DNA of 64,000 nt from Cytophagaceae bacterium ABcell3 (GCA_030913385.1 CP133159.1:3680584-3744583), one strand, 5' to 3'. Shown: positions 42,498 through 51,649, counted from the first letter of the stretch. The notes: generated from the letters alone by a model not told the origin. A program made the numbers and translations.

Positions 42498-43951
42498 ACA
42501 ATCCTACTGCAATAATATCGTCTCAAACAGGATGGATCCTGCTTGCTATTCTAAGTGTCATTTGGGTAGCCTTGGGAGTGTATTGGGGAAAGAAAGCCAA
42601 AAACATGGATGGCTTTATGCTTGCAGGCAGGAATGTCGGACTTGCTTTCGGTGCGGCCACAGCCATGGCTACCTGGGTAACGTCCAATACAACCATGCTT
42701 GCGCCACAATTTGCCCTTGAGCTTGGGGTTTGGGGTATGGTCGCCTATTGTACAGCCTCTGCCGGACTTTTTCTTTTCGCTCCTTTGGCTCGGCGCATAA
42801 GGAAGTTAATGCCTAATGGATACACCAGTGGTGATTTTATACGCCTAAGGTATGGCAAACGCACTTGGATCCTGTTTTTGACCATTTCAATATTTTATGG
42901 TTTCACCTGGCTAGTTAGCATGGGCATGGCCGGAGGCATTTTAATGAATGCACTAGCAGGCATCCCCTACCGCACCGGGATGTCCATCATCCTATTGGTA
43001 TGCGTCCTGTACACCTTATTCGGAGGACTTTATGCTGTAATAGGTACAGACTTCATTCAAAGCTTGATCATTTTAGCAGGTATCGTTGTAGTAGGTGCTG
43101 CAGTACTGGTCAATGTAGACTTCAATACAGTATACTCTAATTTGGAGACAGAACGACCTGAATTGATAAACATGCTCCTTCCGGCTGCAATAATGTCCGT
43201 TTTCAACAACCTGCTCTTCGGCATTGGTGAAATATTCCACAGCAACGTATGGTGGAGCCGGGCTTTTGCCATGCGAAAAGGCATTGGTCAAAAAGCATAT
43301 AACCTTGCTGGTTTTTTCTGGCTACCTGTCCCAATTGCAGCAGGCTTTATAGCCCTTACCAGCGGCGCCTTGGGCATTAACATTACTAGCCCAGACATGA
43401 CCGGCCCCTTGGTTTCAGCTCACATACTGGGAAGCACAGGAGCGATTTTGGTTTTTGCGGTATTCTTCTGCTCGCTTGCATCAAGTATAGACAGTTTATT
43501 AGCCGCAACATCGGATCTGATAACAGAAGACATCTATAAAAAAATGATTAACCCTAATGCTGGCGAAAAGCGCCTAAAAAGGGTTTCTGCGTGTATCATT
43601 ACCGGTCTTGGCGTCCTTGCATGGCTGGTTTGCCTTCCACGTATAGGTACATTGGCAACGGTACTCTTCTTTGCCGGGCCTATGGTCGGAAGTACAATTT
43701 GGCCGATTTTGACAGGCCTTTATTGGAAAAAAGCTAACTGGCAAGGTGCCTTCTGGGGAATGCTGACCGGAACTATCTCTGGTTTAATTGTGTATTTTGA
43801 AATTGGCTGGTATGCCGCCTCTTTAACTGGAGCACTTGTCTCCATGGTTATCACAATTATATTTTCTTTACTAAAACCTAGTAATTTTCAATGGAAACTT
43901 CTAAAAGAACAAGCACATGTTGTGCACAAAGAAGCTCATGTAAAAAACTAA
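42494..43951 (+). CDS. Sodium:solute symporter family transporter
   Basis: The 485-residue protein has about 13 membrane helices and the LeuT-fold SSS family signature: GLAFGAATAMATWVTSNT in the first helices and SLASSIDSLLAATSDLITEDIY near residue 330. It starts with TTG at 42494, overlapping the previous stop codon, so translation is coupled. The substrate is not recognisable from sequence. Because it sits in an operon with carbamoyl-transfer and amide-hydrolysing enzymes, it probably brings in their substrate (an amino acid, ureido or amide compound). A tiny membrane peptide gene follows after 18 bases. Confidence 0.9.
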   Translation: MNNPTAIISSQTGWILLAILSVIWVALGVYWGKKAKNMDGFMLAGRNVGLAFGAATAMATWVTSNTTMLAPQFALELGVWGMVAYCTASAGLFLFAPLARRIRKLMPNGYTSGDFIRLRYGKRTWILFLTISIFYGFTWLVSMGMAGGILMNALAGIPYRTGMSIILLVCVLYTLFGGLYAVIGTDFIQSLIILAGIVVVGAAVLVNVDFNTVYSNLETERPELINMLLPAAIMSVFNNLLFGIGEIFHSNVWWSRAFAMRKGIGQKAYNLAGFFWLPVPIAAGFIALTSGALGINITSPDMTGPLVSAHILGSTGAILVFAVFFCSLASSIDSLLAATSDLITEDIYKKMINPNAGEKRLKRVSACIITGLGVLAWLVCLPRIGTLATVLFFAGPMVGSTIWPILTGLYWKKANWQGAFWGMLTGTISGLIVYFEIGWYAASLTGALVSMVITIIFSLLKPSNFQWKLLKEQAHVVHKEAHVKN

Positions 43952-43969
43952 TATTGACCAATAATATAA

Positions 43970-44095
43970 ATGTTGAAATTTTCAGAATCCTTTCTTGAAA
44001 TACTTATACAAGGTTCCTTAGGATTGATTACGATCACCGTAGTAACCTTGATATTTTTAGTAGTAAAGGATATTAAAAACAAAGAATTATGGTAA
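43970..44095 (+). CDS. 41-residue single-helix membrane peptide
   Basis: A 41-codon frame starts with ATG 18 bases after the symporter stop and ends with TAA at 44093-44095, overlapping the ATG of the next gene at 44089. The peptide reads as a short polar head, a hydrophobic helix (about residues 13-32, LIQGSLGLITITVVTLIFLV) and a Lys-rich tail. This is the layout of small accessory subunits of transporters, and the placing directly behind the SSS gene fits. No family can be named. The overlap with the downstream ATG and the good hydrophobic pattern support it being real. Confidence 0.6.
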   Translation: MLKFSESFLEILIQGSLGLITITVVTLIFLVVKDIKNKELW

Positions 44096-45201
44096 TAGGA
44101 AAATTTGAAAAATCAGACAGGATTAATCTGGAAGACAGCCCGATTGAAAACTGTGACGGATTTTACCCGGATCCAGAAAAATTAATCAACAAAAAACCAA
44201 TCAACCTAGACATTCTTAAAAAACTGACAGGACAATCTGTTCTTTCTGTTCATCAGTTTGACAAGGAGCTTGTTCTAGAAATATGCAAATTTGCAGCACT
44301 TCTTGAAACTACTGAAATAGCCAGCAGCCACCCATTAGATGGAAAGATAGTGATCACTGCTTTTTTTGAACCAAGCACCAGGACCAGGCTTTCTTTTGAA
44401 AGTGCGGTACTAAGGCTTGACGGAAAAATCATCAGTATCCACGAAGGCAAGACCACCGGAGCGGCCAAAGGTGAATCCCTTAGCGATATTGGTGAAATGT
44501 TCAATGCCTACGGCGACATTGTTGTCATGCGCCATACAGAAACTGAAGCCGTAAACGAAATCCTCCAAAACCTAAGACTGCCTTTGATTAACGCAGGAAA
44601 CGGTAGTGGTGAACACCCAACCCAAGCATTGGCCGACTGGTTTGCCATTTTAAAATGGAAGCCTCAATTAGCTGAGAAACTAAAAGAGGAAGACAAAATC
44701 CACTTAGGGATATTAGGAACGCCAGGTTCTATGAGGGCAGTAAACAGCTTCTTAAGAATGTCCCTACTGTTCAATGATGGCATTAAAAAGATTTCTATCA
44801 TTTCTGAAATGGCAGACCCGCTAGGAGAAGAACTGCAAGAGCAGCTAGAAAAGTCTGGCATAGAATACTACATCACCAATGATATCAATGATGTTGTGTC
44901 TGACCTCGATGTGATTTACATGAATTCTATTGCGTTCCTCGGCGATAGCTATAAATCTCTTGACAGCCGCTTTAAGCTAAATCAAGAAACAAAACTTAAA
45001 GAAAATGCTGTGGTGCTACACCCGTTGGCCCGTTTGGATGAACTTGATCCTAACTTGGACAGCACTACACACAACCTTTATTTTACGCAGGCACATGGTG
45101 CGGTATTTATCAGGCAAGCGTTGTTCATTTCTATCTTGAACCGCTTTGACAAGCTACCGAAAGACCAAATACCTGTATGTAATTCAAAAAATTCTAAATA
45201 A
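44089..45201 (+). CDS. Aspartate-carbamoyltransferase-like enzyme (altered amino-acid-binding loop)
   Basis: The 370-residue protein belongs to the carbamoyltransferase family. The carbamoyl-phosphate site is intact: FEPSTRTRLSF near residue 93, the lysine in GKTTGAAKGESLSD, MRHTE, and GEHPTQALADW. HPLARLDELD near the end matches the ATCase HPLPRVDEI motif. The second-substrate loop, which in E. coli ATCase is TRVQKER with Arg229 and Gln231 holding aspartate, here reads NSIAFLGDSY, so the amine acceptor may not be aspartate. A roughly 50-residue N-terminal extension is also atypical. It starts inside the preceding micro-gene and is 12 bases from the AsnB-like gene. Confidence 0.88.
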   Translation: MVIGKFEKSDRINLEDSPIENCDGFYPDPEKLINKKPINLDILKKLTGQSVLSVHQFDKELVLEICKFAALLETTEIASSHPLDGKIVITAFFEPSTRTRLSFESAVLRLDGKIISIHEGKTTGAAKGESLSDIGEMFNAYGDIVVMRHTETEAVNEILQNLRLPLINAGNGSGEHPTQALADWFAILKWKPQLAEKLKEEDKIHLGILGTPGSMRAVNSFLRMSLLFNDGIKKISIISEMADPLGEELQEQLEKSGIEYYITNDINDVVSDLDVIYMNSIAFLGDSYKSLDSRFKLNQETKLKENAVVLHPLARLDELDPNLDSTTHNLYFTQAHGAVFIRQALFISILNRFDKLPKDQIPVCNSKNSK

Positions 45202-45213
45202 AAATAAAAAGAT

Positions 45214-47181
45214 ATGTGCGGAATAGCCGGATACTGGAAGGCCACTTCTCTTGCAGACAATGCAAAGGATACTCTTAAAAACATGACTGAAACCCTCTAT
45301 CACAGAGGACCCGATGGATATGGATTTCATATAGATAAGGAAGAAGGGCTTGCCATGGGGCATGCCAGACTTTCTATTATTGATATGGAAACGGGAAGAC
45401 AGCCACTTTACGGTCAAAGCAAAAACCAGGTTTTGACTGTAAACGGAGAGTTTTACGACTATAAAAGGATAAGAACAAACTTACGCCTAGAAGGTTTTAG
45501 TTTCACAACCAAATCAGATAGTGAAATAGCCCTTCCCCTATACAAAAAACATGGGTTGGACTTTATAAACCAACTTCGTGGAGAATTTGCCGTTGCGCTT
45601 TATGATAAAGAAAGGCAACAGCTTGTACTGGCAAGAGACAGGTTTGGGATCAAGCCTCTTTTCTACCATATTTCAGACAAAGGCGTATATTATGGCTCTG
45701 AAGTAAAGTCTTTATTTGCTAACCCTGAAGTTCCTGGAGCATTTGATGCTAAAGCTTTGATACACCAACTGATGCACACGATGGTACCTGGAACCAGTGC
45801 CTACAAAGGTATCCATGCCATAAAGCCAGGGCACATGATTATCATCAGCAAAAAAGGAGATAGCTTTGACGTAAAAGAAAGAAAATATTGGGATATGGAC
45901 TTCCCAGAAGACAGCCAAAGAGAAGACAAAGGCGAGGCGTTTTACGTCAAACAGGTGCAGGAGAAGCTAATGGAAGCCGTTTCTTTTAGGCTAGAAGCAG
46001 ACGTGCCGGTAGGATGCTACCTTTCTGGTGGTATAGATAGCTGCTCTATGTTAGGACTGGCATCTTCTATTCAACAGTCTCCTGTTAAAGCTTTCACCAT
46101 TAGCTTTGACAACAAGGACTATGACGAGGCTGCTATTGCCAAAGAGATGGCAGATAGAACCAAAGCTGACCAAGAACAGATCAATTTGACAGCCAGTGAG
46201 CTTTATGGCGACAACTATGTCAAAACCCTATGGCACGCAGAAAGAACTTTCTACAACACCTTAGGTGTGGCGAAATACTGTATGAGTAAGCGTGTAAATG
46301 AGTGTGGATATAGGGTTGTTGTAACGGGAGAAGGTTCGGATGAGCTTTTTGGAGGATATCCTTTCTTCAAAAAGGACATGTTCCTGCATGTTTACCCTGA
46401 ACACGAAGTAGAGGCGCTGCGCAAACAAATGGAAGCCAGCAACAGCTTGTTCAAAGGTGCTATTTTGGCAGAAAACCCAAGACGCCACCAAGCAATGGAA
46501 GACATTGTAGGTTTTACCCCTTCATGGATTCAGCCGTGGATGCATACTTTAGAACTAGCCTCTCCACTCCTTTCGGATGATGTACTGCACGAAACTGAAG
46601 GGTACGATCCTATTGCAGCTATTGCCGAAACTTTTGATAGCAAGCAATTGAAAGGACGCCATGTGCTGGACAAAGTACAATACACTTGGATAAAAACCAT
46701 GCTGGAAGGTCAAATCCTGAACTGGGGTGGCGATAGAGTAGATATGGCAAACTCCATGGAATCTCGCCCTGCTTTCCTTGACCACCACGTAGCAGAAGCT
46801 GCACGAAACATCCCTCCACATTACAGGGTGAAAGGCAACATTGAAAAATACGTTCTGAGAGAAGCAATGAAAAACATTCTTCCTGAGGTATTGTATAAAA
46901 GAGAGAAATTTGCTTTTATGGCCCCTCCGGGACATACCGAAAAGAAAAAGCAAAATGCACTGCAAAACCTAGTTGACCAATTCTTGAATGAGGACATTGT
47001 AAGGGAAGCTGGTTTGTTGGATGCACAAAGAGTAACAAAGTTCTTAAAAGACTATAATGAAGACAAAGATCCTGTATCTTTGATTCGTAAAGATGCGCTT
47101 CTAAACCATTTGATCGGTGTGCATGTCTTGCACAGCCACTTTATAGCAGGAAGAAAAGAATCTTTGGCTTCATTAGCATAA
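45214..47181 (+). CDS. AsnB-type glutamine-hydrolysing amidotransferase
   Basis: The 655-residue protein has an N-terminal class II glutaminase domain starting MCGIAGYW, with Cys2 as nucleophile and HRGPDG. The ATP-pyrophosphatase synthetase domain has the PP-loop SGGIDS near residue 274 and GEGSDELFGGYP. Glutamine amide nitrogen is transferred to an AMP-activated carboxylate. The length is at the long end of the AsnB family. In this operon the acceptor may be an N-carbamoyl or other modified amino acid rather than free aspartate, which is inference. Gaps to neighbours are 12 and 13 bases. Confidence 0.9.
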   Translation: MCGIAGYWKATSLADNAKDTLKNMTETLYHRGPDGYGFHIDKEEGLAMGHARLSIIDMETGRQPLYGQSKNQVLTVNGEFYDYKRIRTNLRLEGFSFTTKSDSEIALPLYKKHGLDFINQLRGEFAVALYDKERQQLVLARDRFGIKPLFYHISDKGVYYGSEVKSLFANPEVPGAFDAKALIHQLMHTMVPGTSAYKGIHAIKPGHMIIISKKGDSFDVKERKYWDMDFPEDSQREDKGEAFYVKQVQEKLMEAVSFRLEADVPVGCYLSGGIDSCSMLGLASSIQQSPVKAFTISFDNKDYDEAAIAKEMADRTKADQEQINLTASELYGDNYVKTLWHAERTFYNTLGVAKYCMSKRVNECGYRVVVTGEGSDELFGGYPFFKKDMFLHVYPEHEVEALRKQMEASNSLFKGAILAENPRRHQAMEDIVGFTPSWIQPWMHTLELASPLLSDDVLHETEGYDPIAAIAETFDSKQLKGRHVLDKVQYTWIKTMLEGQILNWGGDRVDMANSMESRPAFLDHHVAEAARNIPPHYRVKGNIEKYVLREAMKNILPEVLYKREKFAFMAPPGHTEKKKQNALQNLVDQFLNEDIVREAGLLDAQRVTKFLKDYNEDKDPVSLIRKDALLNHLIGVHVLHSHFIAGRKESLASLA

Positions 47182-47194
47182 AAATAGATAAACT

Positions 47195-48436
47195 ATGCGG
47201 GAAAAATTGAGGATAAATTCTAAAAGATTATGGGACAATCTCTATGAGCTTTCAGAAATTGGGAAACAAAAAGATGGGGGTATTTACCGCATGGCTTTTT
47301 CACCTGCTGATATGGAAGCAAGAGATTGGCTATGTCAGAAAATAAAAAAAGCAGGCTTGGAGAACTTTCAGGATGGGGCGTTAAATGTTTATGGCAAACT
47401 CCCTGTCCAAGACAGTTCCATCCCTTCTGTTATTACAGGGTCACATATAGACACAGTACCAAACGCAGGAGCTCTTGATGGGGCTCTTGGCGTTATTGTC
47501 GCTTTGGAATGCTTGCAGGTCATCAAGGAAAATAATGTTGCCCATAAATACCCACTCGAACTGGTCGCTTTTAGTGATGAGGAAGGCCGCTTTGGCCCCA
47601 TGTTCGGCTCTAAAAGCTTTATTGGCGACATGACTCCTGGAAATCTTTTAGAAAGTACAGACCTAAAAAACAACAAACTAATTGATGTACTGACTAATTT
47701 AGGCTATGACCCAAACAAGGCATTAGAGGCTGCCAGAGACCCTAAAACTATTAAATACTACCTTGAACTCCATATTGAGCAAGGACCAGTTCTCGATTCG
47801 ACTAATAAAGAAGTTGGCGTAGTATCAGACATAACAGGATTGTTTAAGTGGCAAGTAACGCTTTCAGGATCAGCAAACCATGCGGGCACCACACCTATGG
47901 ACATGCGTAATGATGCTTTTATGGGCTTGGCAGACTTTGCTCATGAAATTCCTAGGATAATAGAAGAAAACGGGAGCGAACATTCAAGAATGACTATTGG
48001 TATGGTGCAACTTTATCCAGGATCTGCCAATACCATACCTGAAAAGGTAAGGTTTTCCATGGATGTAAGAGATGTATCTGAAGAGGTAATGCATGAGCTA
48101 AAAAATGCTTCCAGAAAAGTACTATCAGCCATAGCACGCCGAAAAAAGCTAATGTTCGACTTTGAAGAAATCAACTGGATTTCTCCGGTCAGTTGCGAGC
48201 CTGTATTGAAAGCGTGCATTAAAGAACAAGCCGAAAACCTTGGACTGAACTATCACATAATGCCTAGTGGAGCAGCTCACGATGCTCAAATGGTTGCCAA
48301 AATAGCACCGGCAGCCATGATTTTTGTACCTAGTAAAGCAGGTATCAGCCACTCCATGCACGAATGGACCGACTGGCGGGATATTGAAGCTGGAGCAAAC
48401 TTAATGCTGCAAACATTGTTAAAACTTACAGAATAA
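47195..48436 (+). CDS. M20-type N-carbamoyl-amino-acid hydrolase (hydantoinase/carbamoylase family)
   Basis: The 413-residue enzyme has the two-metal M20 site: GSHIDTVPNAGALDG (His and bridging Asp), SDEEGRF (Glu pair), ELHIEQGPVLD and the C-terminal SHSMHEW. The lid domain has SGSANHAGTTPMDMRNDA with the conserved His. Family members hydrolyse the carbamoyl group of N-carbamoyl amino acids or allantoate, releasing ammonia and CO2. It follows the AsnB-like gene by 13 bases and precedes the isochorismatase-type gene by 11 bases. It is cytosolic; no signal peptide. Confidence 0.9.
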   Translation: MREKLRINSKRLWDNLYELSEIGKQKDGGIYRMAFSPADMEARDWLCQKIKKAGLENFQDGALNVYGKLPVQDSSIPSVITGSHIDTVPNAGALDGALGVIVALECLQVIKENNVAHKYPLELVAFSDEEGRFGPMFGSKSFIGDMTPGNLLESTDLKNNKLIDVLTNLGYDPNKALEAARDPKTIKYYLELHIEQGPVLDSTNKEVGVVSDITGLFKWQVTLSGSANHAGTTPMDMRNDAFMGLADFAHEIPRIIEENGSEHSRMTIGMVQLYPGSANTIPEKVRFSMDVRDVSEEVMHELKNASRKVLSAIARRKKLMFDFEEINWISPVSCEPVLKACIKEQAENLGLNYHIMPSGAAHDAQMVAKIAPAAMIFVPSKAGISHSMHEWTDWRDIEAGANLMLQTLLKLTE

Positions 48437-48447
48437 TTTTTTAGAAC

Positions 48448-49191
48448 ATGAAAGATATTGACAAATACGAAAAAGGGAAACACCTTGATCCACTGAGAGA
48501 GTACTACCATGACATGGTAGCAGACAGCAAAGAGCGAAAGCAAAACCTGATCGGAAAAAATGTAGCCCTTTTAGTGATTGACATGCAATATTTAGACGCA
48601 GCAAAAGGCTATGGTGTCTTTAAAGACATTACTTCTTCTGGTATTCCTTGGGAACAACAAGAATACTATTTCAATACACTAAACGACTATGTAATTCCTA
48701 ATATCCAGAAGCTCCAAAAGCTTTTCAGGGATAATGAATGTGAGGTTATACATACCCGTATCCAAAGCCTAACCAAAGACGGAAGAGATAGAAGCAATGG
48801 CCACAAAAGGCTGGGCTTGCTTGCGGCGCCAGGGTCTAAAGAAGCTGAGTTCTTGCCTGAAATAGCCCCTATTGAAGATGAGATAGTAATTAACAAAACG
48901 GCAAGCGGTGTTTTTTCTTCCACTAACTTACATTATGTGTTAACCAATATGGGTATTACAGAGCTTGTAGTTTGTGGCGTTTATACCAATGAATGTGTGG
49001 AAACTACCGTTCGTGATGCCTGCGACCTTGGTTATTTAGTTAGTCTAGTTGATGATGCTTGCACTACTGTTACACCTGAACTGCACAATGCTTCCTTAAC
49101 CACTTTGCGCAACCGTTATGCAGAGATTACAAGCACTGAAGAAACTATCAAAAGATTTAATATTGTTAATATTTTAACTTCAAATACTTAA
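48448..49191 (+). CDS. Isochorismatase-family cysteine hydrolase
   Basis: The 247-residue protein has the catalytic triad of the cysteine hydrolase family: Asp in ALLVIDMQ, Lys in VINKTASGVF and Cys in VCGVYTNECVETTVRDA. The family includes N-carbamoylsarcosine amidase, biuret hydrolase and ureidoacrylate amidohydrolase, all acting on amides or ureido groups. It has about 40 extra N-terminal residues (KHLDPLREYYHDMVADSKERK) compared with short members. It is the last gene of the seven-gene operon, and with the M20 carbamoylase gives two hydrolases for carbamoyl or amide bonds in one unit. Confidence 0.88.
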   Translation: MKDIDKYEKGKHLDPLREYYHDMVADSKERKQNLIGKNVALLVIDMQYLDAAKGYGVFKDITSSGIPWEQQEYYFNTLNDYVIPNIQKLQKLFRDNECEVIHTRIQSLTKDGRDRSNGHKRLGLLAAPGSKEAEFLPEIAPIEDEIVINKTASGVFSSTNLHYVLTNMGITELVVCGVYTNECVETTVRDACDLGYLVSLVDDACTTVTPELHNASLTTLRNRYAEITSTEETIKRFNIVNILTSNT

Positions 49192-49207
49192 TTGACAAAA
49201 AAAATTT

Positions 49208-49215
49208 TACTTTTG
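49208..49215 (+). promoter_or_regulatory. Candidate -7 box (TACTTTTG) for the bestrophin gene
   Basis: The octamer matches TAnnTTTG and lies about 95 bases before the ATG at 49310, in the only gap between the carbamoyl/amide operon and the bestrophin gene. A TTGAC at 49192-49196 is too close for a standard -33 element. Confidence 0.3.
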
Positions 49216-49309
49216 GGGGTTAATTTTACTTAAAGCCCTTTTTAATATTAGCTTTTAGAGAGGGTGATTTGAACAATATTTTTCACGAAGTTTTTACTAG
49301 TTTTTTATA

Positions 49310-50215
49310 ATGCTTTTAAAAAGAGGAATTCCTTTTAAATACATCTTTCGTAAAATACGAAAAGAAGTAATTTTTTTCTTAACCTACGGACTATTAATCT
49401 ATACAGTAAAACCATACATTACCATATATTTTGACATAGACTTACCCTTGACTATTCCGGTCATTTTAGGTACTGCAATCTCCCTTCTGCTGGGTTTTAG
49501 AACAGACCACGCTTATGACCGTTGGTGGGAAGCTAGAAAAATATGGGGGGCTATTGTAAACGACTCTAGGAACCTAATCCGTCAACTGATAACTTTTACT
49601 AATGAAAATGATCCTGAAAGCAGGGCGCTATTAAGAAGTATAGCCATAAGGCAAATCGCTTGGTGTTACTCATTGGGCAATGCACTTAGGGGCACTGACC
49701 AGAAAGACGTTTTGCAAAAGTACCTTTCGGATCACGAAGCTCAATCAGCCAACCTTCAAGACAATACCCCAAATGCCCTGTTGCAGTTTCACGCTTATGA
49801 CCTGAAAGAACTATTGAACAAAGGACACATTAACCCTTTTCAGCAAGTACAAATTGAAGCTACAATTTCTAGGCTTTGCGATAGCATGGGTATGTGCGAA
49901 AGGATTAAAAATACCATTTTCCCAGAAACCTATAGCATGTTTATACACTTCTTTATCTATTTATTTATTATGCTCCTACCAATAGGGCTTGTTGATCATT
50001 ATGGTCTTTGGACAGTTCCTATTGTAGTGCTAATAGCTGCTTCATTTTTCCTTATTGAGAAGACAGCCATTGTACTTCAAGACCCTTTCGAGAACTTACC
50101 TACAGACACGAATATGACAACCATTGCAAGGAATATTGAAATAAATATTAGGCAGATGACTCATGATCCTGAGGTACCGCCAAAAATTAAACCGGAGAAG
50201 TTTTTTTCCATGTAA
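49310..50215 (+). CDS. Bestrophin-family (UPF0187) chloride-channel-like protein
   Basis: The 301-residue protein matches bacterial bestrophins. Family hallmarks are LGTAISLLLGFRTDHAYDRWWEARKIWGAIVNDSRNL (residues about 60-95), MGMCERIKNTIFPETYSMFIHFFIYLF near residue 195, and the C-terminal QDPFENLPTDTNMT. About four membrane segments are expected. Prokaryotic bestrophins form pentameric ion channels in the inner membrane. Single gene, facing the convergent murI gene with a 10-base gap and no clear terminator between them. Confidence 0.92.
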   Translation: MLLKRGIPFKYIFRKIRKEVIFFLTYGLLIYTVKPYITIYFDIDLPLTIPVILGTAISLLLGFRTDHAYDRWWEARKIWGAIVNDSRNLIRQLITFTNENDPESRALLRSIAIRQIAWCYSLGNALRGTDQKDVLQKYLSDHEAQSANLQDNTPNALLQFHAYDLKELLNKGHINPFQQVQIEATISRLCDSMGMCERIKNTIFPETYSMFIHFFIYLFIMLLPIGLVDHYGLWTVPIVVLIAASFFLIEKTAIVLQDPFENLPTDTNMTTIARNIEINIRQMTHDPEVPPKIKPEKFFSM

Positions 50216-50225
50216 AAGGCGGTTG

Positions 50226-51035
50226 TTACTCCCATAAGGGGTAATGTTCCAGATTCAGGTCCTCCATAAAGAACATACGTGCAGACTCTGCAAATGAGTG
50301 CGTATAGTCTGACACATAAAATTTACTTTCTGGAGGCAATCCTGAATTGTTAAGCAAATCGTTATCCTTGAGGAACGAAAGAAGCGTCTCTGCCACAATA
50401 TCAGACGAATCCAGTACTTCTACTTTCTTTTGATAATAACGCTCGATCTGCGTTTTAATTAAGGGGTAATGGGTACATCCCAGAATCAAAGCTTCTATGC
50501 CTTCTAAACGCCGGTCTTGAAGATAGGTTTGGATAATTTCTTCACTGATGCGGTTATTGCAAAAGCCCTCTTCTATCATTGGGGCCAACAGAGGGGTAGC
50601 AAGTGCTTTGAAGTTAATGTCATTGCCAAGTTTATCAATTTTTTTCTGATATGCGTTACTTCCTACTGTTTTTTTAGTACCTATCAGTCCTACTGCTTTA
50701 CCTGCATAATGCTTACTACAATAGTCTATTACAGGGTCTATGACATTAATTACCTCAGCCTTGCTTCCGACATACTCTTTGACCAAACGGTAGGCAGCAG
50801 AAGAGGCGGAGTTACACGCTATTAAAATAACTTTACAATTATGCCTTAGTAAAATATCACAAATTTTAACTGCATAAGCCTGAATTGCGGCTGTTGATTT
50901 ATCGCCATACGGATGGTGGGCTGTATCGCCAAAATATACGAAACTTTCGCCAGGCAATATTTTGCGAACGGCATGTGCCACAGTAAGCCCACCTATACCG
51001 CTATCAAAAAAACCAATGGCTCGTGTATTGTTCAT
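50226..51035 (-). CDS. murI: Glutamate racemase
   Basis: The 269-residue enzyme makes D-glutamate for peptidoglycan. The two catalytic cysteines are Cys74 in IACNSASS and Cys187 in LGCTHYPL. The N-terminal FFDSGIGGLTV and DTAHHPYGDK motifs are typical. Length fits the family. It is a single gene between the bestrophin and response-regulator genes. Confidence 0.96.
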   Translation of the reverse strand: MNNTRAIGFFDSGIGGLTVAHAVRKILPGESFVYFGDTAHHPYGDKSTAAIQAYAVKICDILLRHNCKVILIACNSASSAAYRLVKEYVGSKAEVINVIDPVIDYCSKHYAGKAVGLIGTKKTVGSNAYQKKIDKLGNDINFKALATPLLAPMIEEGFCNNRISEEIIQTYLQDRRLEGIEALILGCTHYPLIKTQIERYYQKKVEVLDSSDIVAETLLSFLKDNDLLNNSGLPPESKFYVSDYTHSFAESARMFFMEDLNLEHYPLWE

Positions 51036-51147
51036 ATCTACTGAACTTTTAGTAACAATGAAAGTTATGTATTTTCTTGATTAAATATTAATTTTCTGAT
51101 AAAAATTATATAATATTGGTATAGAAATAAAAAATTTTAAAGATAGG

Positions 51148-51561
51148 ATGTCGAATAAAATTCTCAAGAATGTTCTGTTGGTTGATGATGATAGTATCAA
51201 TAACTATATCAATGAACGCTTATTGAAAAAAATGAACATATGCGAAAACATTAAAGTACTATTGAATGGAGAAGAGGCTATAAAACATATAGAACAAGAG
51301 ATTGCCCAAGATAACTCCTATACCCCTGACTTAATCCTTCTGGACATAAACATGCCTGTTATGGATGGTTTTGAGTTTATGGAAGCATTTAAAAAATTGG
51401 ATCTTGAAAAGAAGGAAAAAGTGGTAATAATAATGCTCACGACCTCTACCAACCCAGGAGATATGGACCGAGTTAAACACTCTATTGCCTCTGATTTTAT
51501 CAATAAACCGCTAACTGAAGATAAAATATCAGGTATTTTGAATAAATACCTTCAAGTATAA
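51148..51561 (+). CDS. Single-domain response regulator
   Basis: The 137-residue protein is a CheY-like receiver with no output domain. Acidic pocket residues are Asp13-15 in LLVDDDS, the phosphoacceptor is Asp66 in LLDINMP, the switch Thr is in IMLTTST and the conserved lysine is Lys120 in INKPLTE. Such stand-alone receivers in Bacteroidota often act in phosphorelays with hybrid kinases, but no kinase gene is adjacent. A bidirectional terminator follows. Confidence 0.92.
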   Translation: MSNKILKNVLLVDDDSINNYINERLLKKMNICENIKVLLNGEEAIKHIEQEIAQDNSYTPDLILLDINMPVMDGFEFMEAFKKLDLEKKEKVVIIMLTTSTNPGDMDRVKHSIASDFINKPLTEDKISGILNKYLQV

Positions 51562-51595
51562 AGATTCTCCTAAAAATTAATTTGGGTTAAAAAAA

Positions 51596-51623
51596 AGAGA
51601 ACTGCTATATAAAGCAGTTCTCT
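51596..51623. terminator. Bidirectional intrinsic terminator
   Basis: AGAGAACTGCT and AGCAGTTCTCT form a perfect 11-bp stem with a 6-base loop and A-rich flanks on the left. It serves the plus-strand response regulator and the convergent OmpA-type gene. Confidence 0.85.
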
Positions 51624-51649
51624 TCCTAAAAAAACTTCTACTTTAGATT

